This document shows positions 12,120-29,226 of a stretch of DNA of 64,000 nt, piece after piece; position 1 is the stretch's first letter, and each line of letters begins with the position of its first letter. Below the pieces are notes generated by a model. That model searched no databases, was not told the origin of the DNA, and saw nothing but the letters and a program-made list of their open reading frames with translations. Source of the DNA: Bemisia tabaci (Eukaryota; Arthropoda; Insecta; Hemiptera; Aleyrodidae); contig NC_092799.1 of assembly GCF_918797505.1 (NCBI RefSeq), positions 1,798,001 to 1,862,000 of the forward strand, in the 5' to 3' direction. The translations under genes and the position numbers were made by a program.

Positions 12120-12700
12120 AATTTTGCCAACGTTAAAATACCCAAGTCCTACCTAAACGGGTTAGCGTCCGCGGCATAGCAGAACCACTGGAACAGAAGA
12201 ACGCACCACTGAACACCCGAATCTAACTACCGGATTGAAAAACACTCGCACAGACAGAGAGAAAAAAAGAAGAAGAAATAACCAAAATAGCAAAGACCGG
12301 CGAAGAGCTAAATGTACAGACGTCCGCGTTGAAATCCACTGGAGAAAAGCGCGGCAAAAGAAAAAGACTGCGACCGCGGGGCGAGTTTTAATTACGCGAT
12401 GCGCGAAAGAAAACACCGATGAGAAGGTGGAAGAAGGGGGGGGGGGGGGTCGCACTTGACACTGAAAACGCGGGTGTGCGTGGTCGCTGGGGAGCGCCGA
12501 GTGGCTGCCGAGAACCGCGAGGGACGCTGCGTTACAGACTGCGTTACCGACTGCTAACGGAGCGGAGTAGCGTCGCCCCGCCGGGCGCGACAACCCCCCC
12601 CCCCCCCCCTCCCCGCCGAGGGGTAATTGGCATGCGTCCAGCGCGGGCCCGCGACTGCGTGCGCCCTTCGGCCGTGGTGGCCAAGCGAGCCGTAAGTCTC
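12120..12700 (+). promoter_or_regulatory. GC/CpG-rich island, possible promoter and non-coding first exon
   Basis: About 580 bp far richer in GC and CpG than its AT-rich surroundings, with poly-G (12437-12449) and poly-C (12594-12609) runs. It ends AAGCGAGCC|GTAAGT at about 12691, a consensus splice donor. This fits a promoter plus 5' exon on the + strand, owner unknown. No coding similarity was recognised on either strand. Confidence 0.35.
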
Positions 12701-13717
12701 ATGTATTCCGAATCCGGTTTCCTTCAAAATTCGTCTGATCTTTTATGATGAAATCACCGAAACCCAAGTAGAAATTGCTCTTAAACAAATTCTACAAAAA
12801 GTTGTCAAAAAAATGTAAGAAACTCGTAAATTTAAGTAAAAAAACTCTTAAAATACTCGTTTTAGAAAATCCTTTAAGGGAATTCTTTTAAATTAAAAAT
12901 AGTGTTATTTTAATTAAAAGAATTGCGTAAAATTTACGTAAAAATCGACAAACTATATCCTCAATTTTTATGAGCTGCAACATTTTCTTCTGTACTTTTC
13001 TGTTCGCCACTTTTTTCCCTCGTTTGTGCACGCAGGAAGTTCATAATAAAAAATGCGTAAATTTTACCTGAAATTTTCGTAAAAAAATTTACTTAAATTT
13101 TTCATCAATTGGATGTAAAATAAGCCCCAAAAATAGTTTCCTGATACGAATATTTCAAGAGTTTTTTTTTACTTTTCTCAACAACCATTGCCATATACTA
13201 GGGTATAAATGAAACAGCAAAATTCGACCTATTTTTATGAAAATACATATTGACGGTGTTAGTTGATAATCTCATAACTCGGTTTGCGACGTCGCAAACT
13301 TCCTGTCATACTTTATTTTTTAAACGGAAAAACTATTCAACTGCGATTCTTTAAAACTGTTGTGATATTTCTTCTCCGTGCAAAGATAATTCTGCAAAAA
13401 CTTCGAGGAATGATGTCAATTTGTTCTCCTTTAAATAATAACATAGAGGCGGAGATTTTCAGAACCGCAAACGAGACTTGTGATTGCGGCCTTACGCCGT
13501 TCGATGTGATAAAGCCGCAATTGCGCAAAAAAATGACGTAGTTTCAAAAAAGATAGCCGTAACTGGCATTGTTTCTCCAGAGCGCCAATGAAAACAGAGC
13601 TTTCGAGTAAAATTCTAAATTTTTCTACCGATTTTTAACCTGAAAATGTGTTTGCTGTGTGTCCAAAACGCAACCACAAAAGCATGCAGAAGATAGCACT
13701 CACGGCTGTCTTGCCTA

Positions 13718-14652
13718 CCCAGGTAAAAATTGGCGATAGGAGCTGCGTTTCAAAATACCATAGGAATTCTTATAGCCGGCTAAAGAAGGCAATAGAAAAT
13801 CATATAGCTGGTTGTAGAAAGCGGATCAAATCATATAGCCGGGCTATACGAAGCGATAAAAAAGTATACAGCTGGGCGATAGTTCCTATCGCCGGGCTTT
13901 ACACTTTATCACTTTATAAGAAATTGTGTAGAAATTCGTGTGCTTTGAGAATCATTAAGTTTGATACGGAACCACCATAATATTCACAAAACACACATTA
14001 TATTTTCCTTTAATACATATTTTTTTTCATCAATTAAAATGAGAATAATCCATACAGGATGTGCAAACATTTCAAAATCATGAGTTGAAAAACGCTGACT
14101 CCGCAAGATTATATATTGGAGCCTAACACAGAGCGCAACGGCGTGCTGCCAGCGCTTAGCGCGCATCAGCGCCTACAAACCTAACAGGGATACTTCACGC
14201 ATTGCGCAATGCGTGAAGTATCCCTGTTAGGTTTGTAGGTGCTAAGGCGCTTTTCGCGCTGGCTGCCCGCCCGCCGCGCCGCAGCGTGCCACGGCGATTG
14301 AAGCAACTATTTCACAACAGAGGTATTGCACAGTATCATACGAAATTGAAGGCACTCCAACATATTAGGAATGGCAGGCATCCTTCAAAGGTACAGAGCT
14401 TTCCGCGCAAGATAAATCAAGATACTACGGCCCAAAAATAGAGCGGTAGTCCAAAAACTCACTAAGTCCTAGCATCCATAATTAGTAACATTTAGCATAC
14501 ACTTTATCGCCTGGCTGTTGCTCAATCGTCATCGGCTATAAAAGGCTATAAGAAATTGTGCAGCCGGCTATAGAAGCTATTGAAAATCTTACGGCCGGCT
14601 TTAGGTCTATGGTATTTTGGAACACAGATTCTACTGCCAATTTTTACAAGGG
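13718..14652. mobile_element. MITE family C, ~935 bp
   Basis: Termini CCCAGGTAAAAATTGGCGAT and TGCCAATTTTTACAAGGG. It has ATAGCCGGCTA-type subterminal repeats and a central palindrome of about 75 bp at 14178-14248 (CACGCATTGCGCAATGCGTG core). TA flanks both ends. The body is non-coding. Confidence 0.7.
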
Positions 14653-17600
14653 TAACAATAGCCTATCATGAAATTCAGAAATACCTTTTATACAATGGAA
14701 CTAAATTGATCTTTTTTAATCATCCATGCGATTTCTAAGAGTCTATCGGATGATTTGAGGGAATTTGACTGAGGGAGGAGACTCTTATTTAATTAAATTT
14801 CCCGCTAAAGCATACTGCCTATTTTTTAATACTTCATTTTTGCACTTACGGATCTCTACGCTTAACGCAGCTTTGGCACGGGGTTACGCTAGGATTACGC
14901 TTGCAGATTACGCACTAAGAAATGGATTTGAAACTTTTCCATGTGCCCAAAGTGATTTTCGAGCGAATTTCACCTTCTGAAGAGGATTCAGTGGGCTGTA
15001 TCTCTTGCTCGTAAGAAACCAATTCTGTGAAAAAGCGAGATTTGAAAATTCTCTTTTCTCGGGAGTATAGTGCATGAAAGAAACAAAAGCCCTGACCCTG
15101 AACTTTTTCGGATTCACCATTCCAAATTTGTTGAGAAAACATGTACGACATGCGTAAAAAATCTTCCCGGCCGTGTTTGATAACGAGGTCTTCCCGTTTA
15201 AATGGCACGAACCGCGCATGCCTCGTAGCCCGAAAAAAAGTGGTTCCTTCGCTTTGCATCTGGAGAGACGGGAAATATATTTTTCGCAAATGTCTAATCG
15301 CTAGAAAAAAGACTCAACAACTGTATATTTTTTTAGTTGATAATCGTTATCTATTTTTACAAGTTACATCTGAATATATTATTTCTGTATAGAAGTCGAT
15401 ATGTATAATAAATAAAAAAAAAAAAAATAAAAAAAAAAAGTGTCTATCCAGGCTACTCCGGACTCCCGCCACTCCTACTTTCTGCTGCTGAATCTGAAAA
15501 CAATCAACGTTTTTTTTTTAAAAAAAAAAAAAAAAATACACGTTATCATCATCTTAAAAAAATTAAAAACTCGTTTTTACGAAAATTGATTGGAAAAAAA
15601 CCGTCGCAATTTTCGGTTTCAACACCAGCAAGTAGAGTAAGGGAGCAGCCCAATTAAACCGCCGAGGAAAATACTTTTCGCGTCCTTTCAGGTGCAAAGA
15701 AACGGACCGGTGTGACGGGACGATATAGCGGCAGATTATTCAATTTCACTGGAATTATCTCCTTATCAGATACAGCAGGAACATTTTTAAAGTTTGCGGA
15801 ACATGTAATACCTACCCTGGTTTGCTGATGGGCATTAAATTTATTCGTGAGATGGCCATAAAAATCGGCGAGGGCGAGTAATTTTTTTTTTTTTTCCGCG
15901 TCCGATGAGCTTAAAAATTGTCCGTCGATCATCTTCAGTGGAAACGATTTCGAGGGAGTCCCTCAAGTTTTCCCTCAACAATAATAATTTAAAGGACTTG
16001 GAGCGGAGGAGAGAAAAAAGGAAGCGGAGTGAGAATTTGCTTACTCTTTCGTATTTCCTAGCAATAACGCAGAATGAATACAAATCACTGATCGAAACTG
16101 ATACCTGCAACTATTACTCCTTTCGAGCTGCTCACATCGCCTATCAGCATATTGGAGGCGAAGTAGTCGGAGTGAGTGCAAAATTATACACACGCATGCA
16201 ACAATGAGTGACGTACACCGTTTAATGAAATTATGTTATTCGGTACGGAGGAAAAGAGAAAAAAAACTGGAAGAAGGTAGAGTGGAGCTCTGCAATTGGT
16301 TATTTACGTTGCTCAGATCACCAGCGAACGCATCGTATATACCGTTTGACGGTCTGAGTATACTGACAGTGAAAAGGGTGTAATCCCCCCCCCCGGTCCA
16401 CCCGAAAAACCCTGAGAATATACATGGGGGGGGGGGGTGTTCAGTGACGGCGCGTGGGCTTTTAATTTTTGGGTACAGAAAATAAGTCCACTAAGGGCGG
16501 GGGAGGGGGCTCCCCCGGAAAATTTTGAAAATTTAACATATCTAAAATGCAAGTCTAAGCTATTTTTGCCAGTTAGTGCCTTTAGATTATCGCATGAAAA
16601 TCGCAGCAATGTCGCTAGAAATTCGAATAACACTACCTTAAATAGGTAATTTGAAGGAAAATCATTCCTTATTACCCACCTCAAATTACTGACGTTTAAA
16701 AATTTTGCGCTTGCGTCGATAAAAAAAATCACGAATTTTCGAAACCGTTGATGTGAACATTGTGGGATCTGTATTGTTCTTAATCTACTGCTAGAAAATT
16801 TGCGTAAATGCTACCACATTCATTTGGGAAACCCATGATTTTAAAATTTGATTCCACGGAACCGCTAGCAAAGTCCCGGCTTTTCTGCAATATGGCGATC
16901 ATTTTCGAGTAAAATCTCCCTTTCTTTCCCTTGATTCATGGAAATATCGCTTATTTCCCGCGAACAAAGAAGAAGAGCAACGAATCCTCCTAAAAAATCT
17001 TGTGCGTCCCACGATTTTGAGATCAAGTTCACGTGATTTCTACCTTTTTATGCAGCGGGAATCGAACGAGCAACTATTCGAACTCCGGGGTAAGGTATGT
17101 GGTATCACGCGGCATTGAAGGAAAATCATTGCTTTTCGCCTACCTCAAATTACTGACGTTTAATTAGAGGGTTATTCATAATCGGCGATTTTGACAACCC
17201 CCCTCGTAGATTTTGCCCGGAGGTGGATATGTTGATCCCTATCACAAGGCATGCCTTTTTTCGGCATTGGCAAGTTTACCCAAAATTTTTCCCGCGTGCT
17301 ACAGCGTTGCCAAGTTGGAAACGTTAAAATTCCGTAAGTGACATTAAAATTTGGCTACGAAGTCGCAGTTTGAACGAAAATTCTCTGAAAATGGCGCTTT
17401 TTAAAGATATTTTCATTCTTTGGATGTTCTATTAATTTTAATATGCATTGTTGCCAATTTTTCGATTCTTAAATTCATCAATTTTTACAAATCCGCAAAT
17501 ATCAAAAAAGAGCTCTATTTTGAATTGAATAAAAAGTTGTCTAATCGATAGTTCGTTTGATTTTGCATCCATCGATCCATTATACCTCGCATGGAAATTT

Positions 17601-17984
17601 TGTGTTCGCGAGATATGGCCATTTTTATAAACAGCTTTTTGGAGCGACGACGCTTGTTGAGTCCAGGTAGGTAGATATAATAGCCAACGAAAACACCGGG
17701 TAGCCTTAATTCCATGGTATCCAATGTAGTTTTTGACGCTGGATCCGAATTTTAACTTTTCATCGAGGAATTGTTGCCCTAAAGTTGCCAAATTTCTCAA
17801 AAATGGCTTAAAATCGGCCCTTTTTAGCGGATTATGGCCCGTGACTTGCCAGGGGTTGATCTGACGACAAAAATGGTTATTTCCAAAGTTCACATTCGTT
17901 AAATTTTCGACACACTGTATGCAATGTTTTCTACTCACGGCAAAAAAAAAAAAAAACGCACGACAAGCAAACAACTGAAATTTG
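14653..17984. other. Non-coding with poly-A and poly-C/G runs
   Basis: Poly-A tracts at 15412-15440 and 15510-15536. A poly-C run (16386) and a poly-G run (16425) face each other. A sequence ending in CCTACCTCAAATTACTGACG recurs near 16680, 17145 and (diverged) 19140. No gene recognised. Confidence 0.45.
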
Positions 17985-18150
17985 ACCCTAAGAAGCCAAA
18001 GCCGGGGGCCAGCCCCCTGGCACCTAAGGAGCCCAACCCGGGGGCCAGCCCCCTAGCAACTAAGGAGCCTAACCCGGGGGCCAGCCCCCTGGCCCCTAAG
18101 AAGCCAAAGCCGGGGGTCGCCCACCTGGCAACTAAGGAGCCGAAGCCTCG
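17985..18150 (+). repeat. GC-rich ~36-bp minisatellite
   Basis: Four to five units of about 33-36 bp around CCGGGGGCCAGCCCCCTGGC and AACTAAGGAGCC. Each unit holds a self-complementary GGGGGCCAGCCCCC core. Confidence 0.75.
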
Positions 18151-19179
18151 AGTTATTCATCCATGTCCATTGTCCATTTAGTCATCCATGAATCAAAAAT
18201 GAACAGTTTCAAGCTCAAAAAATCGTTGATTTTCCGTAAAGAATGTTAAAAAATCGGTATTACCGATGGATACAGAGACTCGTCAACATTAAAACTCGAT
18301 TTGCGTGTAAAAATACCTAGGATCCTGTGTGTATTCCATGTGTAAACAACGATATCAACCCCGTAGACACATCAATTCAACAAGAAAATAGCGAGGAATA
18401 AGGCAGGAGTTTGACCTCTTTGCTCCCCCATAACTTTAAAACGGTTCCTATACTCATCTTGAAATTTCTTCTTGAGTTTTCTGTTATTATAAGCTCCCAC
18501 TTAAACTTTGGTTCGATGGTCGAACGAATCGAGTACCAAAAAAGGGGCGAAAATCAGCCCTCATTTTGGTAGGCTCTCTGCGTTATTTCAAGCTTCCCGG
18601 GTCGAAAACGATACCAGGACACAGATGAACATTTCGTCAGAGGATTCATTCCATCGAATCCCTGCTCACAAGGATACTACGCAATATTCAACATAGCCGA
18701 CGCCAATCCGCCAAAATACATGTGACGGGATGATGATTCTAATCACCTGATAACAATCTGCGTGTTTACATTCACATTTTTTCCGTGTTGATAGATCTCC
18801 GCCTTGATTGACCTCGTGCTCTCCTCAACTTGCGCGCGGAAGCGTCAGCCATATTGAGCAGGGGTTGAATGGAACGACTCCTCTAACAAAAATGTTCACC
18901 CGGTGTGCCGTGGTATCCTTCTTGAAGCGGGGAGCTTAAAAAACGCAAATTTCTTACGCAGATTGTGAAGTTAGGAGTGCATTTCAGAGTTTGCCGATAC
19001 TATCATCGTGATTTTTGAGACGTTATCTATAAGAAACAACTCTTATTTTTGCTCTAACAAAAGTTTGCAACAGGCCCATTCGAACTCCGGAGTAGGTATG
19101 TGGTATCACGCAGCATTTGAGGAAAGTTATTACTTTTCGACTACCTCACTTGACAATGTCATTTCTTATATGAGCCTTT

Positions 19180-19349
19180 AAACGTGCGGAATCCTTCAGA
19201 CATTTTGAGGAATTTGCATCGTAGGTTCTTTGCAGTAAATTAACTAAAATTTTCATAAAAATCGCTCAAAGGTTGTCTTGTAAAAAATTAAATTGCCCAA
19301 TTAAATTTGGCAATAGCTGATATGGCTCGGTTCCTTTTTGCTGAACTTG
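19180..19349. mobile_element. TGGACC-family MITE fragment
   Basis: It shares AAAAATTAAATTGCCCAATT and AGCTGATATGGCTCGGTTCC with the right end of 52031-52694. No left terminus is seen. Confidence 0.5.
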
Positions 19350-19504
19350 GAAAACCAAAATAATCTGAGCAAAAAATAAAACCACGAGCGAGTAAAGGCG
19401 AGACTTTTCTTTTATGAGTTTTGTTTATGAATATATCCTGCAAAATGCGGTACCTACTCTAAATACTCTACTACTAAATAATTTCTCTGCATTGTGCCAT
19501 ATTA

Positions 19505-19570
19505 CTGGTATGGGAAAAGGGGGCGGGGAAAGGGAAGGGGGATTCTTGGGGGGGGGAGGGGGTTTAAGGT
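19505..19570 (+). other. G-quadruplex-like G-rich tract
   Basis: Six G-runs of 3-9 bases separated by 1-6 bases (GGGGGCGGGGAAAGGG..., then a 9-G run, A, GGGGG). This fits the G4 consensus. Confidence 0.6.
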
Positions 19571-20464
19571 GCAGGGAGGTTTAATGAAGAAGGAAATTCT
19601 AGTGTCAATTGCTATCATTTTCGTCTAGAAAAGACTATCATCGATGTTATTACACCTTAATCTACTTTTCTGACTCCGCGTTTAAGTCTCCAAAAATATG
19701 CAAGTTTGAAAGGACATCAGTGCGTTGAATGATTGTACCGTCCCCTGCTTACCCATGAGAGGTTACGTTTTCGAATAGTTGCATCCTCCTTGGTCTACAA
19801 ACTAGAATTAAATTAATTAAATAATAATTATTAAATTAATTAAATAAAGAAATTAAACTAGAATCTTTATACCTTCTAAAAAAGTATAGCATACGCTGGA
19901 AAATTAGGCTTGCGTGTAGGGACTTTTCAACTTAGCATTCTTAGTCTGAGCCGCTGAATGAAACACATTTCATCGGCCAATAAAATTTCAAACTTACGAA
20001 CTCACCGTCTGATGTTGATGGATAACCTGATTCATCACACATTGGATGGGAAGTTGGCACATCTGATACGTAGAGCGGTTCATTTTTGTTTAAGTTCTAG
20101 TGTAGTATTTTAAAATTAAACAACTTTCAGGTGAGCCTAAAAAGAGATGAAAGAAGTGCAACACCAGCAGCACTGCAGACGTGCGATTTGTAAATTTCTA
20201 GGGATGAGGTGTTTCAAGTTCAAGAGTAAGACAGAGGTTAACGATGGTGACGGTGCAGCAGTGCGTATCTCGGAAAACACAATTTTCCATCGGGAGAGTA
20301 AAAAAAAAACTGTCTAGGTACATTCCTCTTTATTGTTAGTAGGAGGGTAACAATTTTTGAGGATAACAAGAATAAGATGCTTTTCAGACTCCATCAGCAT
20401 TTTGAATAATTTCTCGAATTGTTCGAAATACGGCAGAAATGTCGAGATTTGCGTTTTCGGCACT

Positions 20465-20710
20465 GAGAATTGACACTTCTTCACGAGATACGCATTTTAC
20501 TAATTAGCGTTTTAAACCTGTTGTTGGCGAATTTGGATCATTTTAGACTGAAAAAAGAGTCTCAGACTTCCAATTTCTTGTCAGATAAGCTTTAGTTTGA
20601 TCTCATATGGCCAGATCAAGCATTGTATGATTGGAAACTGACATTTGATCACGAGATACGCAATCCGTAATTAGCGTTTTGAACCTGCTCTTGATCATTA
20701 AGATCGAAAA
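20465..20710 (+). repeat. Diverged direct duplication
   Basis: CACGAGATACGCATTTTACT...TTAGCGTTTTAAACCTG at about 20480-20522 recurs as CACGAGATACGCAATCCGTA...TTAGCGTTTTGAACCTG at about 20650-20692. Confidence 0.55.
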
Positions 20711-21273
20711 TAGAGTTTATTCATACATAGGTAAAACTTGCTCAGAAGCTTCAGTTGATCCAATAAAATGAGTCACCAATAAGTGAATCAGAGAATTGGC
20801 TTCCTTGAGTAACTTTTACACCATAGGTAAGAAGGCAGTGCGTAGTCTCTAAAATATATCGTCTCTGCGTGGATCCTCAAAAAAGTATTTAATTAATACA
20901 TTCTTTTTCCATTTTTCCCTCAACACATTGGCATGTATATCGTTAGAAACCTACAGCCATCTAGTGCCCGTAGAAACCCGATGGACATCCATGCTCGATC
21001 TATCCACACTCTACGCCTTTCAAGTGGACCAGTAGACAAAGTCCCTTTTCTTCAATTCTGATTATTCACAGTTCATCGTCGAAAGCTCATTTTATCCGTG
21101 CGAAACTTTTTGAATTCAAAACCGCTTTTGAGTAAGTTGCAATCTTGTAAACGGCGACTCTCTCAGTCTTGCATAAGAATACGATGACCAAAGCAAAAAA
21201 ACTTGAAAACCACAATCTAAATCGAGCGTTTGAACTCTCTCTTTTTTTAAAAAAAATAAGACTTACAGAAACA

Positions 21274-21871
21274 AATCTTGGAACGTAAAATAATGTTCTT
21301 CGAGCATTTTTCTAAATTACGGCTCATTGAAGACTCCAAAATTCTGAACATTTCGAGTCAACGTCGTTGTAAAGGGCCAATGAGATACGATACAGAAGAG
21401 CGCCTTCAACCCACTGCGTAATCTTAATGCAAAATGCTGATACCACTATTCGTGCGTCATGACAGTCATTTTGCATAGCTGGCCAATTGAAGGCAAATCA
21501 TTGACCCAGGCAACAGGGAACAAATTACAGCAATGTGATACGTGATTTTTAGGAAACAGGTGCCCGTCGCACCCCTGGAGGTCTTTTTTCCCAAAAAACA
21601 CGTAACACATTGCTGTAATTTGTTCCCTGTTGCCTGGGTCAATGGTTTGCCTTCAATTGGCCAGCTATGCAAAATGACTGTCATGACGCACGAATAGTGG
21701 TATCAGCATTTTGCATTAAGATTACGCAGTGGGTTTGAAGGCGCTCTTCTGTATCGTATCTCATTGGCCCTTTACAACGACGTTGACTCGAAATGTTCAG
21801 AATTTTGCAGTCTTCAATGAGCCGTAATTTAGTAAAATGCCCGAAGAACATTATTTTACGTTCCAAGATTT
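21274..21871. repeat. Near-perfect ~600-bp hairpin
   Basis: Arms 21274-21544 and 21599-21871 (about 271 bp each) are reverse complements with only a few mismatches; the loop is 54 bp. Examples: CCAATGAGATACGATACAGA pairs with TCTGTATCGTATCTCATTGG, and GACCCAGGCAACAGGGAACA with TGTTCCCTGTTGCCTGGGTC. Confidence 0.85.
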
Positions 21872-21899
21872 TTTTTGAAATTGCCACTCCCCATTTTTA

Positions 21900-22120
21900 C
21901 CAAAAATCTCGATTATATATTTTTCTCAGTTGGCCCAAATAAACAAAAAAAAAAAAAATAAGCAAACCCTCATTCTTCCAAGTTATCATACATTTTCATC
22001 CTAAAAAGCCGTGAGAAATTATTGTCGTGTGTATTTACATGTGGACCAATTAACTTTGGGTTTTAATTTATTAGCAAGTGGACCAAAACTCCCCTGTCGA
22101 AAAAACGCTCGGACGTAAGC
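21900..22120. repeat. Dispersed repeat also present inverted at ~48160-48300
   Basis: CATTTTCATCCTAAAAAGCC, GTATTTACATGTGGACCAAT and AACTTTGGG recur as reverse complement at 48160-48300 with CTTGTTTTTTTG-type flanks. Confidence 0.5.
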
Positions 22121-22179
22121 TACTAGAAAAAACAGGTGCGCGAACAAAAATTTGTTGACGAAATGTCTTATAATCCCTA

Positions 22180-22395
22180 CACACAGGGGCTGGCCCCCTA
22201 GGCGTCCAAGGTGCACAACCCCTCGGGGGCTGCCCCACCTGGCATTCTCGAAGCATATCCCGAGGGGTTACCCCTCCTGACTTCCATGAAGCCCTACCTC
22301 TGGGGGCTGCCCCACCTGACAACCAAGGAGCACAACCCCCCGGGGGCTGCCCCCTTGGCATCCAAGAGGTCCAACCCCTCGGGATCTGCCCCGGG
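22180..22395 (+). repeat. GC-rich ~36-bp minisatellite, second locus
   Basis: Five to six diverged units (CTCGGGGGCTGCCCCACCTG, CAACCAAGGAGCACAACCCC) related to 17985-18150. Open frames across it only reflect the repeat. Confidence 0.7.
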
Positions 22396-22965
22396 CACTT
22401 TTTCCCATTTTTAGACCCCTCCCCCCCCCCGTAACCGTAAGGCTGTTAGACCCCCCTCCCCCTAAAGAGTCTTACGTAATTTATGGACGGAACTCTTATT
22501 TGTATTTTTCGTATTCCTTGTGGTCTTCATTACTTGGAATTCCTGATCTTAGAAATAAAAGAATAGATATGGCGCAGATTCTACTTCTAAAAACAAAGGC
22601 GTTTAAGTTGGTTGGAGTTTAAAAGATTCCGTCTCTGCCCGAAAGGCGAGTGCGGAGAGTCTGCAGACAGGAAACATCGATGCTCCCGACTGCACACCAG
22701 ACTGTTTTCGATGGAAAGTCGGCAGGATTTTTTGTTAACCCTAACCTCAAAACTTTGTTATTTATTTACAAATTTACCGGAGGTCTTACCTCATGGCCTT
22801 ACCAGTTTGTAATGTTACCGTTACCTTTTCTAAGTGTTGTGCAGTTTGCAGTTATAATTGAGTCTCTATAATGTTTAGTCGAACGTCATGAACTGTTCGC
22901 AAGGTGCAGCATTATTTAGGTGAAGTGGAATTTAAACGTGAAGTGTTAGTTACATCACTCTCACC
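22396..22965 (+). other. NKAP 5' flank / probable 5' UTR
   Basis: No coding similarity. The 5' UTR and promoter should lie here unless there is an upstream non-coding exon. I see no convincing TATA or initiator element. Confidence 0.4.
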
Positions 22966-28080
<5,115 letters not shown>

Positions 28081-28388
28081 ACATTCTGACATGGTCCTCA
28101 TCTTCTCTGAATTCAGCTTTTTGAGTCTCTAAGAGGTCGATTTAATAAGTCTCCTAAAGTAGGATTATACAGATCAGGGAAAACTGGGAAAGCCTGAAAT
28201 CTTAGAAGACTGCAAAAGGCAGAAAATTTTGAGAGTCAGGAAATTTTACAATTTTTAATTTTGTAATGGAAGCTAGACGAAGTTAGTGTAGGTGGCCGAT
28301 TTATGACCCGCCCGCACACTAGTTGGGAGGGGGATTTTATCCCTCTCCCCGGATATGACGCTTGGGTAAGAATATTATGCTCTGTGTT

Positions 28389-28807
28389 GAGAAGCAAGCT
28401 CTTGCGATGTTCAGCAAAGAAGAGCGGCAGAAGAGAGAAAATTTAATTTTGACTCAATTCAGAGATATGGTCAGCAGCAAACTGTCAGAGAACAAATGAA
28501 CATTCTGACATGGTCCTCATCTTCTCTGAATTCAGCTTTTTGAGTCTCTAAGAGGTCGATTTAATAAGTCTCCTAAAGTAGGATTATACAGATCAGGGAA
28601 AACTGGGAAAGCCTGAAATCTTAGAAGACTGCAAAAGGCAGAAAATTTTGAGAGTCAGGAAATTTTACAATTTTTAATTTTGTAATGGAAGCTAGACGAA
28701 GTTAGTGTAGGTGGCCGATTTATGACCCGCCCGCACACTAGTTGGGAGGGGGATTTTATCCCTCTCCCCGGATATGACGCTTGGGTAAGAATATTATGCT
28801 CTGTGTT
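28389..28807 (+). pseudogene. Tandem copy 2 of NKAP exon-5 tail and 3' UTR
   Basis: This is a near-identical 419-bp copy of 27970-28388. It keeps the last 36 codons of NKAP open ([14 protein letters not shown]...) up to the same TGA, with Arg changed to Gln in the fourth copied residue group and one silent change near the stop (aat to aac). It lacks the exon-5 acceptor, so it probably lies in the 3' UTR and is not translated. Confidence 0.85.
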
Positions 28808-29226
28808 GAGAAGCAAGCTCTTGCGATGTTCAGCAAAGAAGAGCGGCAGAAGAGAGAAAATTTAATTTTGACTCAATTCAGAGATATGGTCAGCAGCAAA
28901 CTGTCAGAGAACAAATGAACAATCTGACATGGTCCTCATCTTTTCTGAATTCAGCTTTTGAGTCTCTAAGAGGTCGATTTAATAAGTCTCCTAAAGTAGG
29001 ATTATACAGATCAGGGAAAACTGGGAAAGCCTGAAATCTTAGAAGACTGCAAAATGCAGAAAATTTTGATAGGGTCAGGAAATTTTACAATTTTTAGTTT
29101 TGTAATGGAAGCTAGACGAAGTTAAGGTAGGTGGCCGATTTATGACCCGCCTGTCGAGTACACTAGTTGGGAGGGGGATTTTATCCCTCTCCCCGGATAT
29201 GACGCTTGGGTAAGAATGTTATACTG
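28808..29226 (+). pseudogene. Tandem copy 3 of NKAP exon-5 tail and 3' UTR
   Basis: This is the third 419-bp unit. It is slightly more diverged than copy 2, with single-base changes and small indels near 28961, 29070 and 29154. The coding tail is still open to TGA. The unit fades out at about 29226. Confidence 0.8.

Larger units (their letters stand above)
18151..21273. other. Non-coding apart from listed repeats
   Basis: Mostly unique AT-rich DNA. An AATTAATTAAATAATAATTA microsatellite lies at about 19805-19855. Nothing coding recognised. Confidence 0.4.

Noticed and set aside
12162..12593. 143-codon minus-strand frame in the GC-rich island
   Set aside because: Low-complexity Phe/Arg/Pro/Ser composition from GC-rich and homopolymer DNA; no family recognised.
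15141..15392. 83-codon + frame and opposing minus frames near 15 kb
   Set aside because: No recognisable family; Lys/Arg/Phe composition is typical of random AT-rich frames.
17985..18150. Possible CRISPR array or proline-rich protein
   Set aside because: Units are directly adjacent with no unique spacers, and the genome is eukaryotic; it is a minisatellite.
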